From Nemophila menziesii (lineage: Eukaryota; Streptophyta; Magnoliopsida; Boraginales; Hydrophyllaceae): a stretch of 64,000 nucleotides of DNA. Location of the stretch: positions 24,691,505 through 24,755,504 of the forward strand of contig JARWIR010000003.1 of the NCBI GenBank assembly GCA_029959085.1. Direction: 5' to 3'. How positions within the stretch are numbered: the stretch's first letter is position 1; every line of letters starts with the position of its first letter. Position numbers and translations under genes: made by a program. The notes under the pieces are model-generated. The model made no database searches, had not been told where the DNA came from, and saw only the letters and a list, made by a program, of their open reading frames with translations. This document shows positions 44,950 to 57,659 of this stretch, piece after piece.

Positions 44950-47236
44950 ATATGTGTTTGTGTGTGGTGATTTAACTCTTGAGTTGTATTAATTTTTCTC
45001 ATAGAATCTCATATCCTACAATTCTTGTGAAAAAAGATTTTCAATCCAAGCTATTAAATGAAAGATAGGTGAAATGTCAAGACAATCATAAGCGACAACC
45101 TTTACATCTCTTAAACCGTTACCCAGATCCAAAACAGGAAACCATTTTTCGCTAGAAAATGGTAATACCGTGTTTTGGTGAAGAAAAAGACAGCGTTGTT
45201 TCTTATGCTTCAGAAATTCGAGTTAAATGAAAAAAGAGGCAAACATGGTCAACAACCTTGACATCTCTCAAACCAGGATGCCAAACTAAAACGGAATATA
45301 ACGTTTTTTTATAAAAAAAAGCAGTATATAACGTTTTATCTACAACACGTTTCAAGACCATTTGAAATAATATCTGTTATACTAAAGATGTCACGTGGAA
45401 AATAGGCATTAGGGACAAAAACGGTCACCCGATCTGTGCAATACGACATAATGCTTTTTGGGCAAAATGTGATCATCTTAAGAGAGCTGCTGGAACTTAC
45501 TTGTCATATCTTCTCGTGTTTCTCGAATTAGCTCTCAAAGTCATCTACAAACTTTTTCACAACTGAAATTTAAAGAAATCTCATGAGGGAAATCTTTTCA
45601 TTCGAGCAATGGAACATAGGGTAAAGTTCGGAAAAAACACACTTACTTGCACACTTTGAAACATGATATCTTGCACATTTCTTACCATAACTTTTTATAC
45701 ATTGCGAATTGGAATTCCAGTTGAACTACAAATTTTCTCAAAATATCATTTCCGACAACTTTCATGTCTAAATCTTTTTCCTTTGAGAAATTTATAGTAT
45801 AGTAGAATGCATGAGAAACAACGGGGTTCAACAACTTTGCAACCATTTAAACCAACACCCCGATACAAAACGACACATAACATTTTTGGGAAAACAGTAA
45901 CCTGTTTTGTCTTTTTGTAGCAGAAAAATAGAGTCGTTTATGACCGTTGGGAGCTCAGATATTACCGTTGGAAGCTCTCCTTGAACTACATATGAGTCTC
46001 CTTCAAGGCACAACTTACCTCTTCTTTCCGCACAAATTTTCACATCATTCAAGCGGTCATTCCACAACATTCACAAGTTATTATTTTCATTTTATATCAT
46101 AAAATCAAACTTGTTGTATCGATTTTTATATCAACTCATTAGAAGTATCCATCCACTATCTTTGTACTAAAACATTCATTATTCAAGATAGATTAGCTCT
46201 AACTATAGATTAGGATTGAATATCCAAGAGAAAAGTATAACAGATCGAGATCGGATTTGAGTTCGAGGAGAAGGCTTCCCAACGAAAGTGGTTTACTTGT
46301 ATATGTTATTACACAAGTGGCTTAGATTGAGTCTTTCGAGTACAGGTTATGACTTAACCGACAAAAGTCTCATTTTATATTCCGTGATTGAGCCCGTTAA
46401 AAATCACGCTAAGGTTCGGTGATTGATCCCATCAAAATATATCATTGAGGTTGTGATTAAGCCCGTGAAAAGTCTAACTTTTAGGTTGTAGTGTAGCCCG
46501 GAAAAACCTCGCTGTAGTGGAGAAACTTGAAAATCCTAAGATGGCTACCTTAGGCAGTGGATGTAAGGAAACAAAACCAACTATAGATGCTTGCATAATA
46601 TCTTTCTTTTAATCTCTTTACTTATTACACACTTTATATATCTTAGGTTGATTTTCACACGTTTCTATCATTTTCTTAAATCACTTAGTGTTTGATCGAA
46701 AGTTTAAGAGTATCCTTATCACACTTAAGTGTATATTCACACCTTAAAATTTTGACTAAGCTAGACTAACTTAGTTTTCTTAGGATATTTTTGTCTACCC
46801 CTTGGTATATGCTTACTGATACTTACCTTTTAGGTTAATCCATCTTTTCATATCATACCTCAAGTTTAAGTATCTAAACCTTCTAGGCAACCAAATTTCT
46901 AAGAGCACTCCTAGTATCATTTCTTAGAGTTTTTTTGAACCTTGATTATTCTATTTAGGCTTTATCCTTATCTCCATTAGATAGATGATCACTTAGTACT
47001 CCTCACTCCATAGTTTTAGCTTGATCATCCATTTCCTAATTAAACTTAAGCCTTAACATCTTTAGCTAGCTTTTTAACTCTCCTAGTACATTTCTTCCTT
47101 GTAGACAAACTCTTAGGAACATCATATAACATACATCCTTAGATTTTGTCCTATATGTTTTGTTCAACCTTATCTCCTTAGCTTAGGAGTGATTAATATT
47201 TAATTAGACATTGATTAGATTAATGTCATATTCATA
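44950..47236 (+). mobile_element. Old, diverged relative of the TGTTGGCATATAG LTR family
   Basis: Scattered blocks match the solo LTRs at 19879-21505 and 55069-56450 in the same order: ATTCTTGTGAAAAAAGATTT (about 45020), TATGACCGTTGGGAGC (about 45939), AAATCCTAAGATGGCTACCT with TTAGGCAGTGGATGTA (46531-46565), and a terminal ATTCATACCCCCTCC (47230-47244). It is longer (about 2.3 kb) and much more diverged, and its left end is not located. The right terminus was the insertion site of the hAT-type MITE. Confidence 0.55.
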
Positions 47237-47244
47237 CCCCCTCC

Positions 47245-47830
47245 TAGGGGTGAGCAAAATGTTAACAAAACCGAAAAACCGTGTTAGTTTTAACCAAACC
47301 GAACCAAAATATATGTTAACTTTACCTTGGCCAACCTAACCTATCGGATTATCTTATGATTTTTCGGGTCCATGTATTTTACCTATATATTACCCAAGCT
47401 ATTGGGTTGGGGTTACCCAAACCGAAAAACCGTGTAAATAAAAAAATACAAAACATGTACATTTGATAAGTCATTTCATTTGGCTTCTCGGCTATTCCAA
47501 ACATGCATAATTTATTTTGAAGTGTATTCGATTCACGATTTTTTGTTTCTAATGTCAAGATTGTATCTTTGATCTTTCGAAGTATAATGATATAAGTGTT
47601 TTCAAATTTTCTCATTTATTTAATTTTTTCATGCGTTAAAAAAGAGTTTGACTAATGTTGTCTAACGAGGGTAAACCGAGGGTAACCGAAGGGTAAACCA
47701 AATTAACCCGAGGGTAAACTTTTTTTTACCCTACCCTTGGGTTACCCTGGCAATTACTTGAACCGAAATATATTACCCTTGGTTTACCCTAACCTTAAAA
47801 CCGGGTAAAACCGACCCATGCTCTCCCCTA
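47245..47830. mobile_element. hAT-type MITE, 8-bp TSD CCCCCTCC
   Basis: A 586-bp element. Its left end TAGGGGTGAGCA and right end (reverse complement) TAGGGGAGAGCA are inverted repeats. CCCCCTCC flanks it at 47237-47244 and 47831-47838, an exact 8-bp duplication as made by hAT transposases. The interior is rich in GGGTAACC and AACCGAAA words and contains an internal inverted pair around 47680-47760 (GAGGGTAAACC against GGTTTACCCT). No coding capacity. Confidence 0.82.
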
Positions 47831-47838
47831 CCCCCTCC

Positions 47839-49972
47839 CCTGACCTTACAAATTTATTGGCCAAATTAACCAAAATATCACACTTTGCAGGGCTATTATA
47901 CCCGTTATTCATATCCTCCTTAATTGGGACAAAACTAAAGTATAAATCCCAATTTCTTATGTGATTGAATATGAAATGCCTATTCTACCAATGAAAAACC
48001 CTTACTTACATGAGGTATAAAAGGAGAAACACCAAATACACTCTTATCCAAACTTTTCCAATTAAATGACAATATTTTTCTTCCTTCGTTTGGGTGGTAT
48101 TATGAGAAGCAAAAAGAGTAAAATGGTTGAGAAATGAATGAGAAATACTAAAAATAAGAGCTCTAGAAATTTAGGCATTGACAAAAAAAAAAATTACGCA
48201 AAAATATGGGCTGATTAATGCTAAATATGATGTTGATATTAAACACCAGAAATTGAAGAACTTGGCATCAAATATAACTCAGAAAAAGCAAAAAAGAGTG
48301 AATAACGTGCAAAGCTATGGTAATGATCGACACATTTTGAAACGTGTTGTCAGTTTACGAGAGAGAGAGAGAGAGAGTCAATGAAATTGAGAGAAGACAC
48401 TGATAGATTATTAATGATCGGAAAAACTGAACTAAACGTCTTCAACTGTCATTAATGCACTAAAAACAAGAAGGAAACTGGTTAAGACTAAAAATCTAAA
48501 ATGAAAAGATTAATAAGGAAAGACTAAAATGGAAACAGTAGAAAGCTAAAAAGGAAAAAGACTAAAAAGGAAACAAAATAATGGTGGATCAACGAAGAAA
48601 GGTGGCAACTATGATGGAGGATTATAGAGGTGAAGAATTTGGTAAAAATAAGGAGAAAGGGAGTACAAAAAAGTTATATATGTTAAAAGTATTGAAATAG
48701 TTGGAAATAAAGTAACATTGTATGGATAACTAAATAAGGTCTAACCTTTTTGTCATTGAATTTTTCAACCTAATATGTGATAATTTATTAAATATTAAAT
48801 AAAATATTTTTATATTGTTTTTAATAACATATTTTTACTTTAGAATTTTTTTTAAAAAAAAATCTTGAAAGAAGTTTATCACTAATAATAATGTCAAACG
48901 TAAAGTAGTGATAAAATAACATGTTATCTTGGATTTATTTCCCACGAAAAAGTTTACAAATAATTAAAAAGACAAATCCAACAAAAAGATTTTAGGCCAA
49001 GAGGTAAATGAAAATCTTCCTCTTTGATATGTGTATATATATAAAGAGGAAACATTGACACAAATATTTAAAAAAAAAAAAATTTATATTATACGTGAAA
49101 ATTAGATTAGTAATAATAAAAATATCCCTTCAATTCATAACTTCAAAATTAAAATAATTGACGACGTTATTATTGTTTTTTTCCAAGACATATAGCAATT
49201 ATAGCAATGAAAGTGAAAAAAAATATTTATTTACTAAAATTTTGAAATTATGAATAAATTAATTAATGAGATGAAATAACATTTTACCTTATTCATAAGA
49301 TTTTGTTATTCATAAGATTTTGTTTTCTTTGATAATCAGAATCCCACACCTTTTAACTTGTACCAAGTATAGGAACAAAATTCCGTAAAGATTAACATTG
49401 CATTTCTAATACCATTACACCAAAAAATCCTCACTAAAAACTTGTCATTGTAGAAGGATTAGAAATTTGTGTAGATTAAAATCTAGTTTTAGTAAATAAA
49501 AGTGGTCATTTTCAGCAATTAAATTCAGTTTTAATTTGATAGTGGCCCCTGTTACCTACAATATTATTTAATTAATTAGGGACCCAAAAAGGAAATTTGG
49601 TCTAGATACAAAGACACCTACTACCTAGTAAGGCTCAGTCTTTGATAATATCAACCTTCATTTTCATATATCAAAGCTACCTAACTTCTCTAGTCATTTA
49701 AGAACCAAATACCAACTTATCCCCAAGTGCTAGTTTGACATACAACAAAGACCATAACAAAGTGTTTGAGATGGTAATGAAGAGAGTTAAGTTTACATTA
49801 TTATTAGTCTCTCAAATTCAGAAGTTGCATTTTGAGGTAACATCTCATCTCATACTAGTACTTGCACGCAACATCATATTTACAAGAGACTTGTGACTTG
49901 TCCAACACTCAAACACAACACAACAAAACACACTTAAGTTTTCTTTTATTCTCATTCTCGTCATCATCATAT
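47839..49972. other. AT-rich intergenic sequence, no gene seen
   Basis: It holds a (GA)n microsatellite at 48359-48377, a GACTAAAAAGGAAAC-type repeat at about 48480-48570, and long AT stretches. The last 100 bp or so is probably the CBSX3 3' UTR. No transposon ends or RNA genes recognised. Confidence 0.4.
48359..48377 (+). repeat. (GA)n microsatellite
   Basis: About nine uninterrupted GA units. Confidence 0.9.
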
Positions 49973-50866
49973 CTAATAACCTCCTTGTATAAACGCGTTC
50001 AAGCGCTCCAACTCTTCTCTATGCTCACTCACCACAGCACGAACCACATCTCCTATTGAAACCATCCCTATCATTGCACTCTCATTGATCACTGGAATAT
50101 GCCTGATCCGATTATCTGTCAACAAATTAAATTAAATCAAACATCAAGAATTTCAAATTATAAAAAATTAATAAAAATACTTACCTGTCATTAATTGCAT
50201 TGCCTTCAAAACTTTGGTCTCGGGCGTAACAGTAATAAGTTTATTCTGTAATTACATCATATTTAGTAATCATTAGTTACTCAAATCAAACAAACAAAAC
50301 ACTTACCTCTTCAGTCATAATATCACCAACTTTTGTCGACTTTGATGACCTTCCCTGAACTATAATTTTCCTAAGATAATCTGAAAAATTACAAAATCGC
50401 AAATTATTAGTATTTTTATCTCCTTAAAAATGACAAATATACCCCTATACGGCTATACCCCTTTCAGTAATGATCCCGGCAACTGATTGCTGCTCCCCAG
50501 GTTTAACCACCACAAGAGCTCCAACATTGTGTTGAGTCATCTACGATTAACAAAATTCTTTCTCATAATATTTTCTCAGAGGAGTAAAAACATATTATAA
50601 AATATATGGAAGATACTTACGGATCGAACAGCATCGTATACAGAATCATCAGTAGTACACCAAAGCCAAGATCCATCTGCACCTTTACCCTTACTTTTCA
50701 AGATATCAGAAATGGTGGTACTCTCGAAACCATGTTCTTCAATACGAGCAGCAGAGGTTGTTGATTGATAACGTGGTTTAATTGCTGGATTGATCAAACG
50801 TATGTGTCCCAAAACAGCACTTTTTAGTACGCTACCGTGAGAAAACATTGTTCGAATTCCTTGCAT
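49973..50866 (-). CDS. CBSX3: CBS domain-containing protein CBSX3, mitochondrial
   Basis: Five coding exons on the minus strand: 50621-50866, 50459-50540, 50307-50380, 50185-50244 and 49973-50116, total 606 nt or 201 residues with stop TAG. All junctions are GT-AG and keep frame. Residues 1-45 are a basic mitochondrial leader (MQGIRTMFSHGSVLKSAVLG). Two CBS motifs follow at about 55-120 and 132-190, with blocks FESTTISDILKSKGKGADGS, WLWCTTDDSVYDAV, VVVKPGEQQSVAGIITERDY and IRHIPVI, and a C-terminal RLNAFIQGGY. In Arabidopsis, CBSX proteins bind AMP-type ligands and activate thioredoxins; CBSX3 acts on mitochondrial thioredoxin o2. A GT-AG 5' UTR intron (about 50874-51332) lies upstream. The gene appears intact. 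Confidence 0.93.
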
Positions 50867-50873
50867 TTTGCCT

Positions 50874-51332
50874 TTACAGAAAACAAAAAGAATTTTTAAA
50901 AATGTATTTTTCTTCTTTTGTTATTTACAACTTATGATTACATATTTTTCTTATAAAAAGTCAATTTTATTACAACAAATCGAGCACGAACCAGAGCAGA
51001 ATAGATCATAAAAAACTCTTAATACGGGTTGAAATCATAAAAAAAAAATCAGAAATAATATGAAATAAAAGGGTGTATGATCATCAAATAAAGTATTTTA
51101 AGGATCTCTTGATCTACAACTAAAGAGAAGCTAAATTAATTTAATAGCTTACAGATTAACAAAAGGTATCTATTTAATTTCATAACTATGGACAGATCCA
51201 GCAGCTTAATAACTCTACTTTTTAATAAACATGGTTTATTAGATATAAATTACATATTAGAAGGAAGAAAGATGAAAACAATAAGATATTTGATGAAGAA
51301 TTAGAGCTAAGGTTTTGATTTGAAGAAATTAC
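50874..51332 (-). other. 5' UTR intron of CBSX3 (predicted)
   Basis: On the minus strand a donor (CTTCAG/GTAATTTC) lies at 51331-51332 and an acceptor (CTGTAAAG) at 50872-50873, 5 nt before the start codon. The region between is AT-rich with no coding sense. The leader exon probably begins near 51400. The mRNA start is unknown. Confidence 0.5.
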
Positions 51333-51539
51333 CTGAAGAGTGACGACTGAACTTGTTCTTGGAGAAGCTGAGAGTAAAGGGTATATGAAGTAAAGAGTGA
51401 AAAAACAAAGTGTCACGAGAAGTGAAGTGGCTACTTTATCCGTTACTATATAACTAAATTTATGCCATTTTTTACTATCTTTATTGGCTTTTCCTAAAGT
51501 CACATTTACTGGTGACTAGTAATAATCTTCCATCAACAC

Positions 51540-53165
51540 GTGGCTAAGTGAGTAGTATTTATAAATAGAATAGAATAGAGCAAAATTTATTTTTAAGCCG
51601 TTAGTTATACTAAAAATAATATTTTGTGTACCATTTTTGAAGCAAACATACACTTTTTTTGGACGGGAGAGAAAAAAGAAAAAACCATATGAAATAAATT
51701 AGCCAATTCCTATTCTATTAAAAGTATCGATGAAGAGTGTTTCGTTGCAATTTTGAGGTTGCCGGGTTGCTATGTGCCTAGCACTTTTAGCAAGCAGGTC
51801 CGTTTGGCCATTCATCCTTCTAGGAATGTGACAAAAGGTGATATGCCCAAATTTACCGATCATCTGAAAAATATCTCGGATAATCGGTTCGGGTTTTTGG
51901 CTCGCTGCTGATACCTACCTAATACCTTGGATGAGATCAAAGTTATCAGATAATATTGTTTTGTCTTCATCTGGAAATTCACGACATCTTTCTGTTGCTT
52001 TTAAAACTACCAAAACTTCACCTTCCAAGATTGAGTCGCATAATACCATGCCTTTGATTTGAATTTTACACTTTCTTATATTTATGATATTAGATAACTC
52101 TGATTCTTGTAGTTTCGTAAGATTTATAAAAGAGGCCTCACAATAGAACGAGATAGACGACTCGGCCTTTGATATGTCTTCTGTTGGATTGAGTATTTCT
52201 TGTGTATTATGATTTTCTGTGTAATTAGTTGATCTCCATACTACATCATGTAACTCATTCATAAGTTTGTTAGTAGAAAAAAGGATTTTATCACCATCAA
52301 TATTATTAACCTCATGATTTGCTTCCATTTTTGCTTTCTATATGTTTCACATATTGACCATAATGTATTCGATAACCACCCTTTTATCCCAACCTTCTTC
52401 AGTAAATATGTTAACAATATGTGGAAACGAATCACTCAATTTTTTTTTTAAAATTTGTGTCAACTTTTATCTGTAGAGATGAGCCTATCCAAAAAAGCTT
52501 GGCTAATATTGCAATAAATAAGAAGATGATCCACTGTACCTATACAATCCTGGCACCATAAACATTTGTTAGAATCAACACATTTTCTTTTTGTAAAGAT
52601 TCTAATTTGTCAGTAAAGCGTTTTTACATGCTTTTCATATGAAAATTTTGATTTTGTTTGGAATATTATAATTCCAAACAATTTTCCATAAAGTAGTATT
52701 AATATTTTCTACATTCCTGGCCGATTAAGGTTGATTTAAAACTTGTTCATCCATAAAAACTTTATACCATGTTTCCGTAGTGTACAATCCGTTCTTTAAA
52801 TAAGGCCAGATTAATTTATCATTCACATCGATATTAGCAATGTGACTTCTGGTAATATCATTAATAGTCTAAGGAAGAAGATTATCAAGTATCTCATAAT
52901 CCCAATCATGAGAATTATGTTTCCAAAGTTGGTTGATTTTGGTCACATTGCAATCAATTAGTTTTGCAAGCTTCCAAATGTTATTAACTTACTTGTTATC
53001 CCAAGTATTGATATGCTTCTCATCCCCAATTTGGTGAATCCCATATATTTTTATAAAATCCATACTCTCCATAATGCTAGCCCAACTCTAAGTTCTCCTC
53101 TGATGTAATTTAACTTTCATAAAATTGTCTTTAGGGAAGTAAATATTATTAAGGACTCTTGTAGC
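51540..53165 (-). pseudogene. 3' end of a LINE: zf-RVT region and RNase H, decayed
   Basis: On the minus strand, degraded zf-RVT sequence (about 53100-52440) is followed by an RNase H-like frame (52328 to about 51740). That frame is open for 137 codons and contains FYCEASFINL and GEVLVVLKATERCREFPDED; the last part (RRMNGQTDLLAKSARH) resembles the RNase H end with its NxxADxLAK motif. The RT proper is missing. The fragment meets the Athila internal sequence at about 53165. It lies just upstream of CBSX3. Confidence 0.6.
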
Positions 53166-54725
53166 CGGAGTTGAAGGATTTATCATTCACAGAGAAGTAA
53201 GCGTATAGACAAGTAGAAGCTAGCAAATACACCTAAAGCAAGTCTTAAGATAAATCTCATAAGCAAACTTTAGAAACTAATATACACATACATTTAAAAT
53301 GCAACATCAAACATGAATAATCTCAATCATAAAATTAAAGTCGCAATGCTTGAAGATTACACTTGTACTCATATCTGTATGATGGCTATAGGGTGGTCAT
53401 TAATCCTAAATCGCTTTGAACGCTCCACCTATTATATTCCCTATCAACAGAATCATAAATTCACTATATACTTAGGAATCACGAGGTCTTGATGGTTATA
53501 ATATTGGCTTAAGGACGGGTATGGATGTATATTTGGTAAATTTGAAGTGAGCTTTTGGCTCTCTCCTCACTTACCATCAACAATGTCCTCGAGCTTGAGT
53601 TATCGCTCAAAAGATGTTCTCACTCACCCATATACGCAACAATTTAGCGTCCCATGTCTACCCACTATAGATAAGATGATTTTTCAGAAAATTTCCACTT
53701 TGCCGGGTGTTTATTCATATGTATTTTTCTTTTTCTTTCCTTTTCTCTTTTTTTTATACAGACGCAAACCGGGTTCCCGGTTTTGGTGAATCCGGGTACC
53801 CGGTCCTTACTGTATGATTTTTCGAATTTTTCATTTTTTTCTTTCTTTTTCATTTTTCTTCATTCCCGGCAAAGGGTTACAAGTATATATCATCTGCAAT
53901 TGTGCTACACTACAAATCACATCAATCCCTACCCATTTAATTCCCCATAAGTGGTCCCATCACCCCAAACTCAAGCTCGAGACATGTCTCAGGATTGTGA
54001 TTCAAGTGCGGGTCATATGGTCATGCCTAATAATCTAAGGGATAATGGCTTATATCGTGGCTACAAAGAAAAGGCTAAAGGCTCAAAGTGGGCTAAGATG
54101 GATAATAATTAATACAAGGGATAGAAGGCTAAAAAGGCACAAATGGCTAACAAAGAACTGCCTCTATCATTTTCCTAAGTACATAGCTTGTCTTTAGTTC
54201 ATATCTAGGTGGGTTCTCTACTAATTAGGATTTCACGTTCTACACACCAAACATATTCCTTAAGTACAAGCTTACTTCATTTGCATTGTTCATTAATTCT
54301 TCCTATTAATTACCTATGTTTGCATGCAATTCTAAATGCGTTTTATATCAATCCCTAAAGTCCACTATTTACTATCATAGATTCATCAAAAGTATGCTTA
54401 AAGGGATATTTAAAAATTTCTACAGTCAAACGCAACTCCGAAAATTCTTTTATTGAAAGCAAATAAAATAAATAACACATAAAAACTGGGATGAGGCAAC
54501 GAACCCCACCCCAAACTAAAAAACGAGTCGTGTCCCCACGAATCAAAAAGACTCAATAAAGCATTTAAACTAATCTACACTAAGAGGAAGGTTTAGAAAA
54601 CGTATCTTAACCAGCGCGTGGCTGGTTACCGGTGTTGCGTTCTGGACCTTAATCTCGCGTACAGCATCATAAATAGCGTTTTGGAGTGTGTTTACGCCTA
54701 GGATCAAATTTCGAAGCAGGTCCAA
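53166..54725 (-). mobile_element. 3' noncoding part of the large Athila element
   Basis: It matches, in reverse, the region before the right LTR of the pol-less element (38400-39500) and 33390-34490. A pair of CCGGGTTCCCGG/CCGGGTACCCGG palindromes sits at 53768-53802. No reading frame with a recognisable product. It ends at about 53166 without a polypurine tract. Confidence 0.6.
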
Positions 54726-57333
54726 TTATTTTGTAACGTTTCCAAAGGTAGCAATCATCTTCTCTTGGTTCTCTTCCAACACTTGAATCTTCGATTCCAA
54801 CTCAGGAACAGTTTTAGCTTTCTTTGATAGAGGAGTTCTAGGACTCTTGGTAGCTCGTGTTGCTTCCTCATGGATATTCTTGATCGTGCTCAATGCTATA
54901 CTCACACCAACTGAAACACTGTCAATATATGCGTTCTTACGCGGAATCTTTGCGTCTAGACACAATTGCGTAATAGTGCAAGGGAACTTGAGATTTTGCT
55001 GTTTCATTGGGGATTTCGCGAACTCCATGATTGTGTCATAAATAATTTTAGCAACGTCAATTGGTTTCTGTTGGCATATAGCCTCCCTTAATAGGTTGTT
55101 TTAATGTGACAAATCCTCTTGTGTTTTAGTGTGCTAATTTCTATTGTTTTTGACTTTCTTTCTTGCACTCTAATTCATCAAAAAGCTCTTTCTTTATCAT
55201 GTTGATCATCTTTATTGTTTTATCTTAAGCTACTAATTCTCATACAAATGCTATTAACCTTATCTTTATGAATATTGAGATTTAGCTTTAGTGATCAACT
55301 TCAAAGATTCTTAGAATGATGTTTCTAACAACTTTCGTGAAGAAGATTTATTGATCCAAGTCATTATCCTTCAAAGTTACTTGGCGCGGTACACCGGTGC
55401 GGTACACCGGACCAAGCTTGCGGACCAGGGCGCGGTGCAGAGGCTAGCCCGTCAGTATGCTAGAAAATCAAACCATTGAAGCGCGGTACACCGCACGAAT
55501 CTTGCGGTACACCGCAAGAAAGGGTTTTCTGCACAAAAGACAAGTCATAAGAAATATATCCGTTGGGAGATTAATAGATCCGTTGGAACCAAGTCTTATG
55601 ACCGTTGGAAGCCATTTTCTACTATAAATTGAAGCTCTTTGAAGGCTACAACTACACCAACTAATTACAAACATTAAGGGGCTTAATTGCTATCATTCAA
55701 GAAGGTGTCAAGTGCTATACATAGTCAAATTCAATCTTAGTGAGCTTATAAATCCTTTCAAGGAGTTAATCAATTAAGCCACAAGGTTCTATCCACTCAA
55801 GAGGAGTAAACAAGCTTATAGTCATATCCACTCTTTTAGGAGTTTTAGTTACAAGCTTTTATTAGCAAACCTTTAAACACTTTGTTGCTATCCTCTTAAG
55901 TCTAGGTCTTGTAATAGATAGATTAAGAGAGAATTCAAGTATAGGGAGTATACTTGGTGTCCTTGTGTTGTGATTACACAAGTGGTTTGTCCTGCGTGTT
56001 ATCGAAGAGTTTGTAAAGGTTATTGTGTTCTCGACCCGGTTAAGAGAGACACGGAAGCTTAGTGAAAAGCTTGAAATCCTAAGGAGGCTTCCTTAGGTAG
56101 TGGATGTAGGGAACCAAACCACTATAAATCGTGTGTATCTTTCTATCCCTACTCTATTTACTTTCCGCACTCTATATGTTTGATAATATGCTAGCTTGAG
56201 TTATATGATAGTGTTTATCTAGGATATCTAACATATAGTCTTCTAGAGTAGTTTTAAGATATTGGATTGTCGATTTACTTGTTATACTTTTATATCTAAA
56301 CTCTATCTTACCTTTGCATGATCCTATAAGAGTTTGGTTTAATTAGTTGACTTAGAAGTTTTTCTCTTAAACTTATAATTGTCCAAAAGATTTTTTAATT
56401 AGGCATTAATCTTATTAGTAATCCTATTCACCCCCCCTCTAGGACTATCAGTTTCTCCTCCAAAACACACTTAATAACAAATATATGCTCTTTCTTCAAC
56501 TCGGAAGTGTGCTTAATACCAAAGAAAGTGGGTATTATGAAACGAGAGCAAACCTTCGCACGAGGTGTCAGACTACTGCTGTAAAACTGTCCAGGATATC
56601 TTTCTCCTTCAGGAATTGGGCAAGCCCCATTAACAAGCACGGTCCCCCAAAGGGATTCAAAATTGAAAGAAGGGTCATTAAGAGTTTCTTGGAAAGGACA
56701 TGTTCCAGAAAAGTTGGGTAATTTCAAGGATTTTCGAATACGCTCAATAGAGAAAGGAACTACCTTTTTGCGGATATCAGTTGCGTCACGGGAGGTAGCT
56801 AAACCTTCATAAAATTCTCGCACCAAGGTAGGAAAAAACTCAAGCTTCCTTTCTTGTAATTCTTTCCAACCAAACTTAGCACAAGTCACAGCATATTCCT
56901 TGTGTTCACTACTCATAATACCCTTAGGAAAATTTGTCTCCTCACCAAACTTCAAAAATTCAATTCTTTCACGAGCCTGAGTATTCCAACAAGTGTAAAC
57001 CCTCTTAGGCTTGTGGGCCCACATCTTCATACGCGAAGGTTTCTGTTGAACTGGAACTTCCGGAACCTCTTGTTCAGTTTCATCCTCAATGTTCTTCTCA
57101 ATTTCCTCTTCTTGTTCCTTCTCACTTTCTGGCTCATCAATTAATCTTCTCTTTTGACCTGTGATTTCTTTTCTCTTGGGATCAAGCTTAACTTCATCAA
57201 TTTTTCGTTTAGGACGCGAATCAGGAATCTCAATAGCTTGATCTTTGGTACCACCAATGGTGGTTGTTCTTCTAGGAGCAGTTCTTCGGAAATCACCAGT
57301 TCTATTAGTCATCTCTTTCCACCCCAAACTCAA
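54726..57333 (-). pseudogene. Athila third ORF (plant transposon protein-like), split by a solo LTR
   Basis: Two minus-strand pieces, 57333-56451 and 55063-54726, are one frame. Leaving out the solo LTR and one copy of its target duplication gives 1221 nt, exactly 407 codons, with no stop before the end. The N-terminal part is Arg/Lys/Glu-rich. The middle (KEYAVTCAKFGWKELQERKL, FFPTLVREFYEGLA) resembles the 'putative plant transposon protein' domain common in Athila-type elements. The end is coiled-coil-like (LESKIQVLEENQEKMIATFG). Its function is unknown; in Athila this position is sometimes described as an envelope-like gene, but I see no convincing membrane segments here. The intact frame shows the LTR arrived late. 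Confidence 0.75.
55069..56450 (+). mobile_element. Solo LTR of the TGTTGGCATATAG family, TSD GTTTC
   Basis: A 1382-bp LTR from TGTTGGCATATAGCCTCCC to CCCTCTAGGACTATCA, flanked by GTTTC at 55064-55068 and 56451-56455. It is closely similar to 19879-21505 but lacks that copy's internal tandem duplications. It carries GCGGTACACCG palindromes at 55384-55515. It interrupts the Athila third ORF. Confidence 0.9.
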
Positions 57334-57659
57334 AACTTCAAATAGTGAGAAACTTAGAGAAAAGTTTAGAAATTTGATGTTTTGAGGCTTAGGAATTGAA
57401 GAACTATGTGGAATATGAGATGGGTATTGTTCAATTTTAATGGGAGAAGAAAGAATTGGGTGAAGAAAAATCTTGGAAAAAACTAAGGATTTGATGTTAT
57501 TTTGGAGAGGAGGTGAGTTGTTTTTGTGTTTATGTGGTGAAAGAGGGTGGGATTTGATGATATATAAAGGTTTTGTTGATGATTTTCGGAGGTGGGAAAG
57601 CTATTGGTGCGTTTTAGGTAAAAACTTGCAGAAGAGGCTAGGAAAACTAGGTTAAAATA

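Noticed and set aside
54726..57333. Envelope protein of a retrovirus-like element
   Set aside because: The position is right for the so-called envelope-like ORF of Athila, but no signal peptide or membrane segment is visible. It is called only a third ORF.
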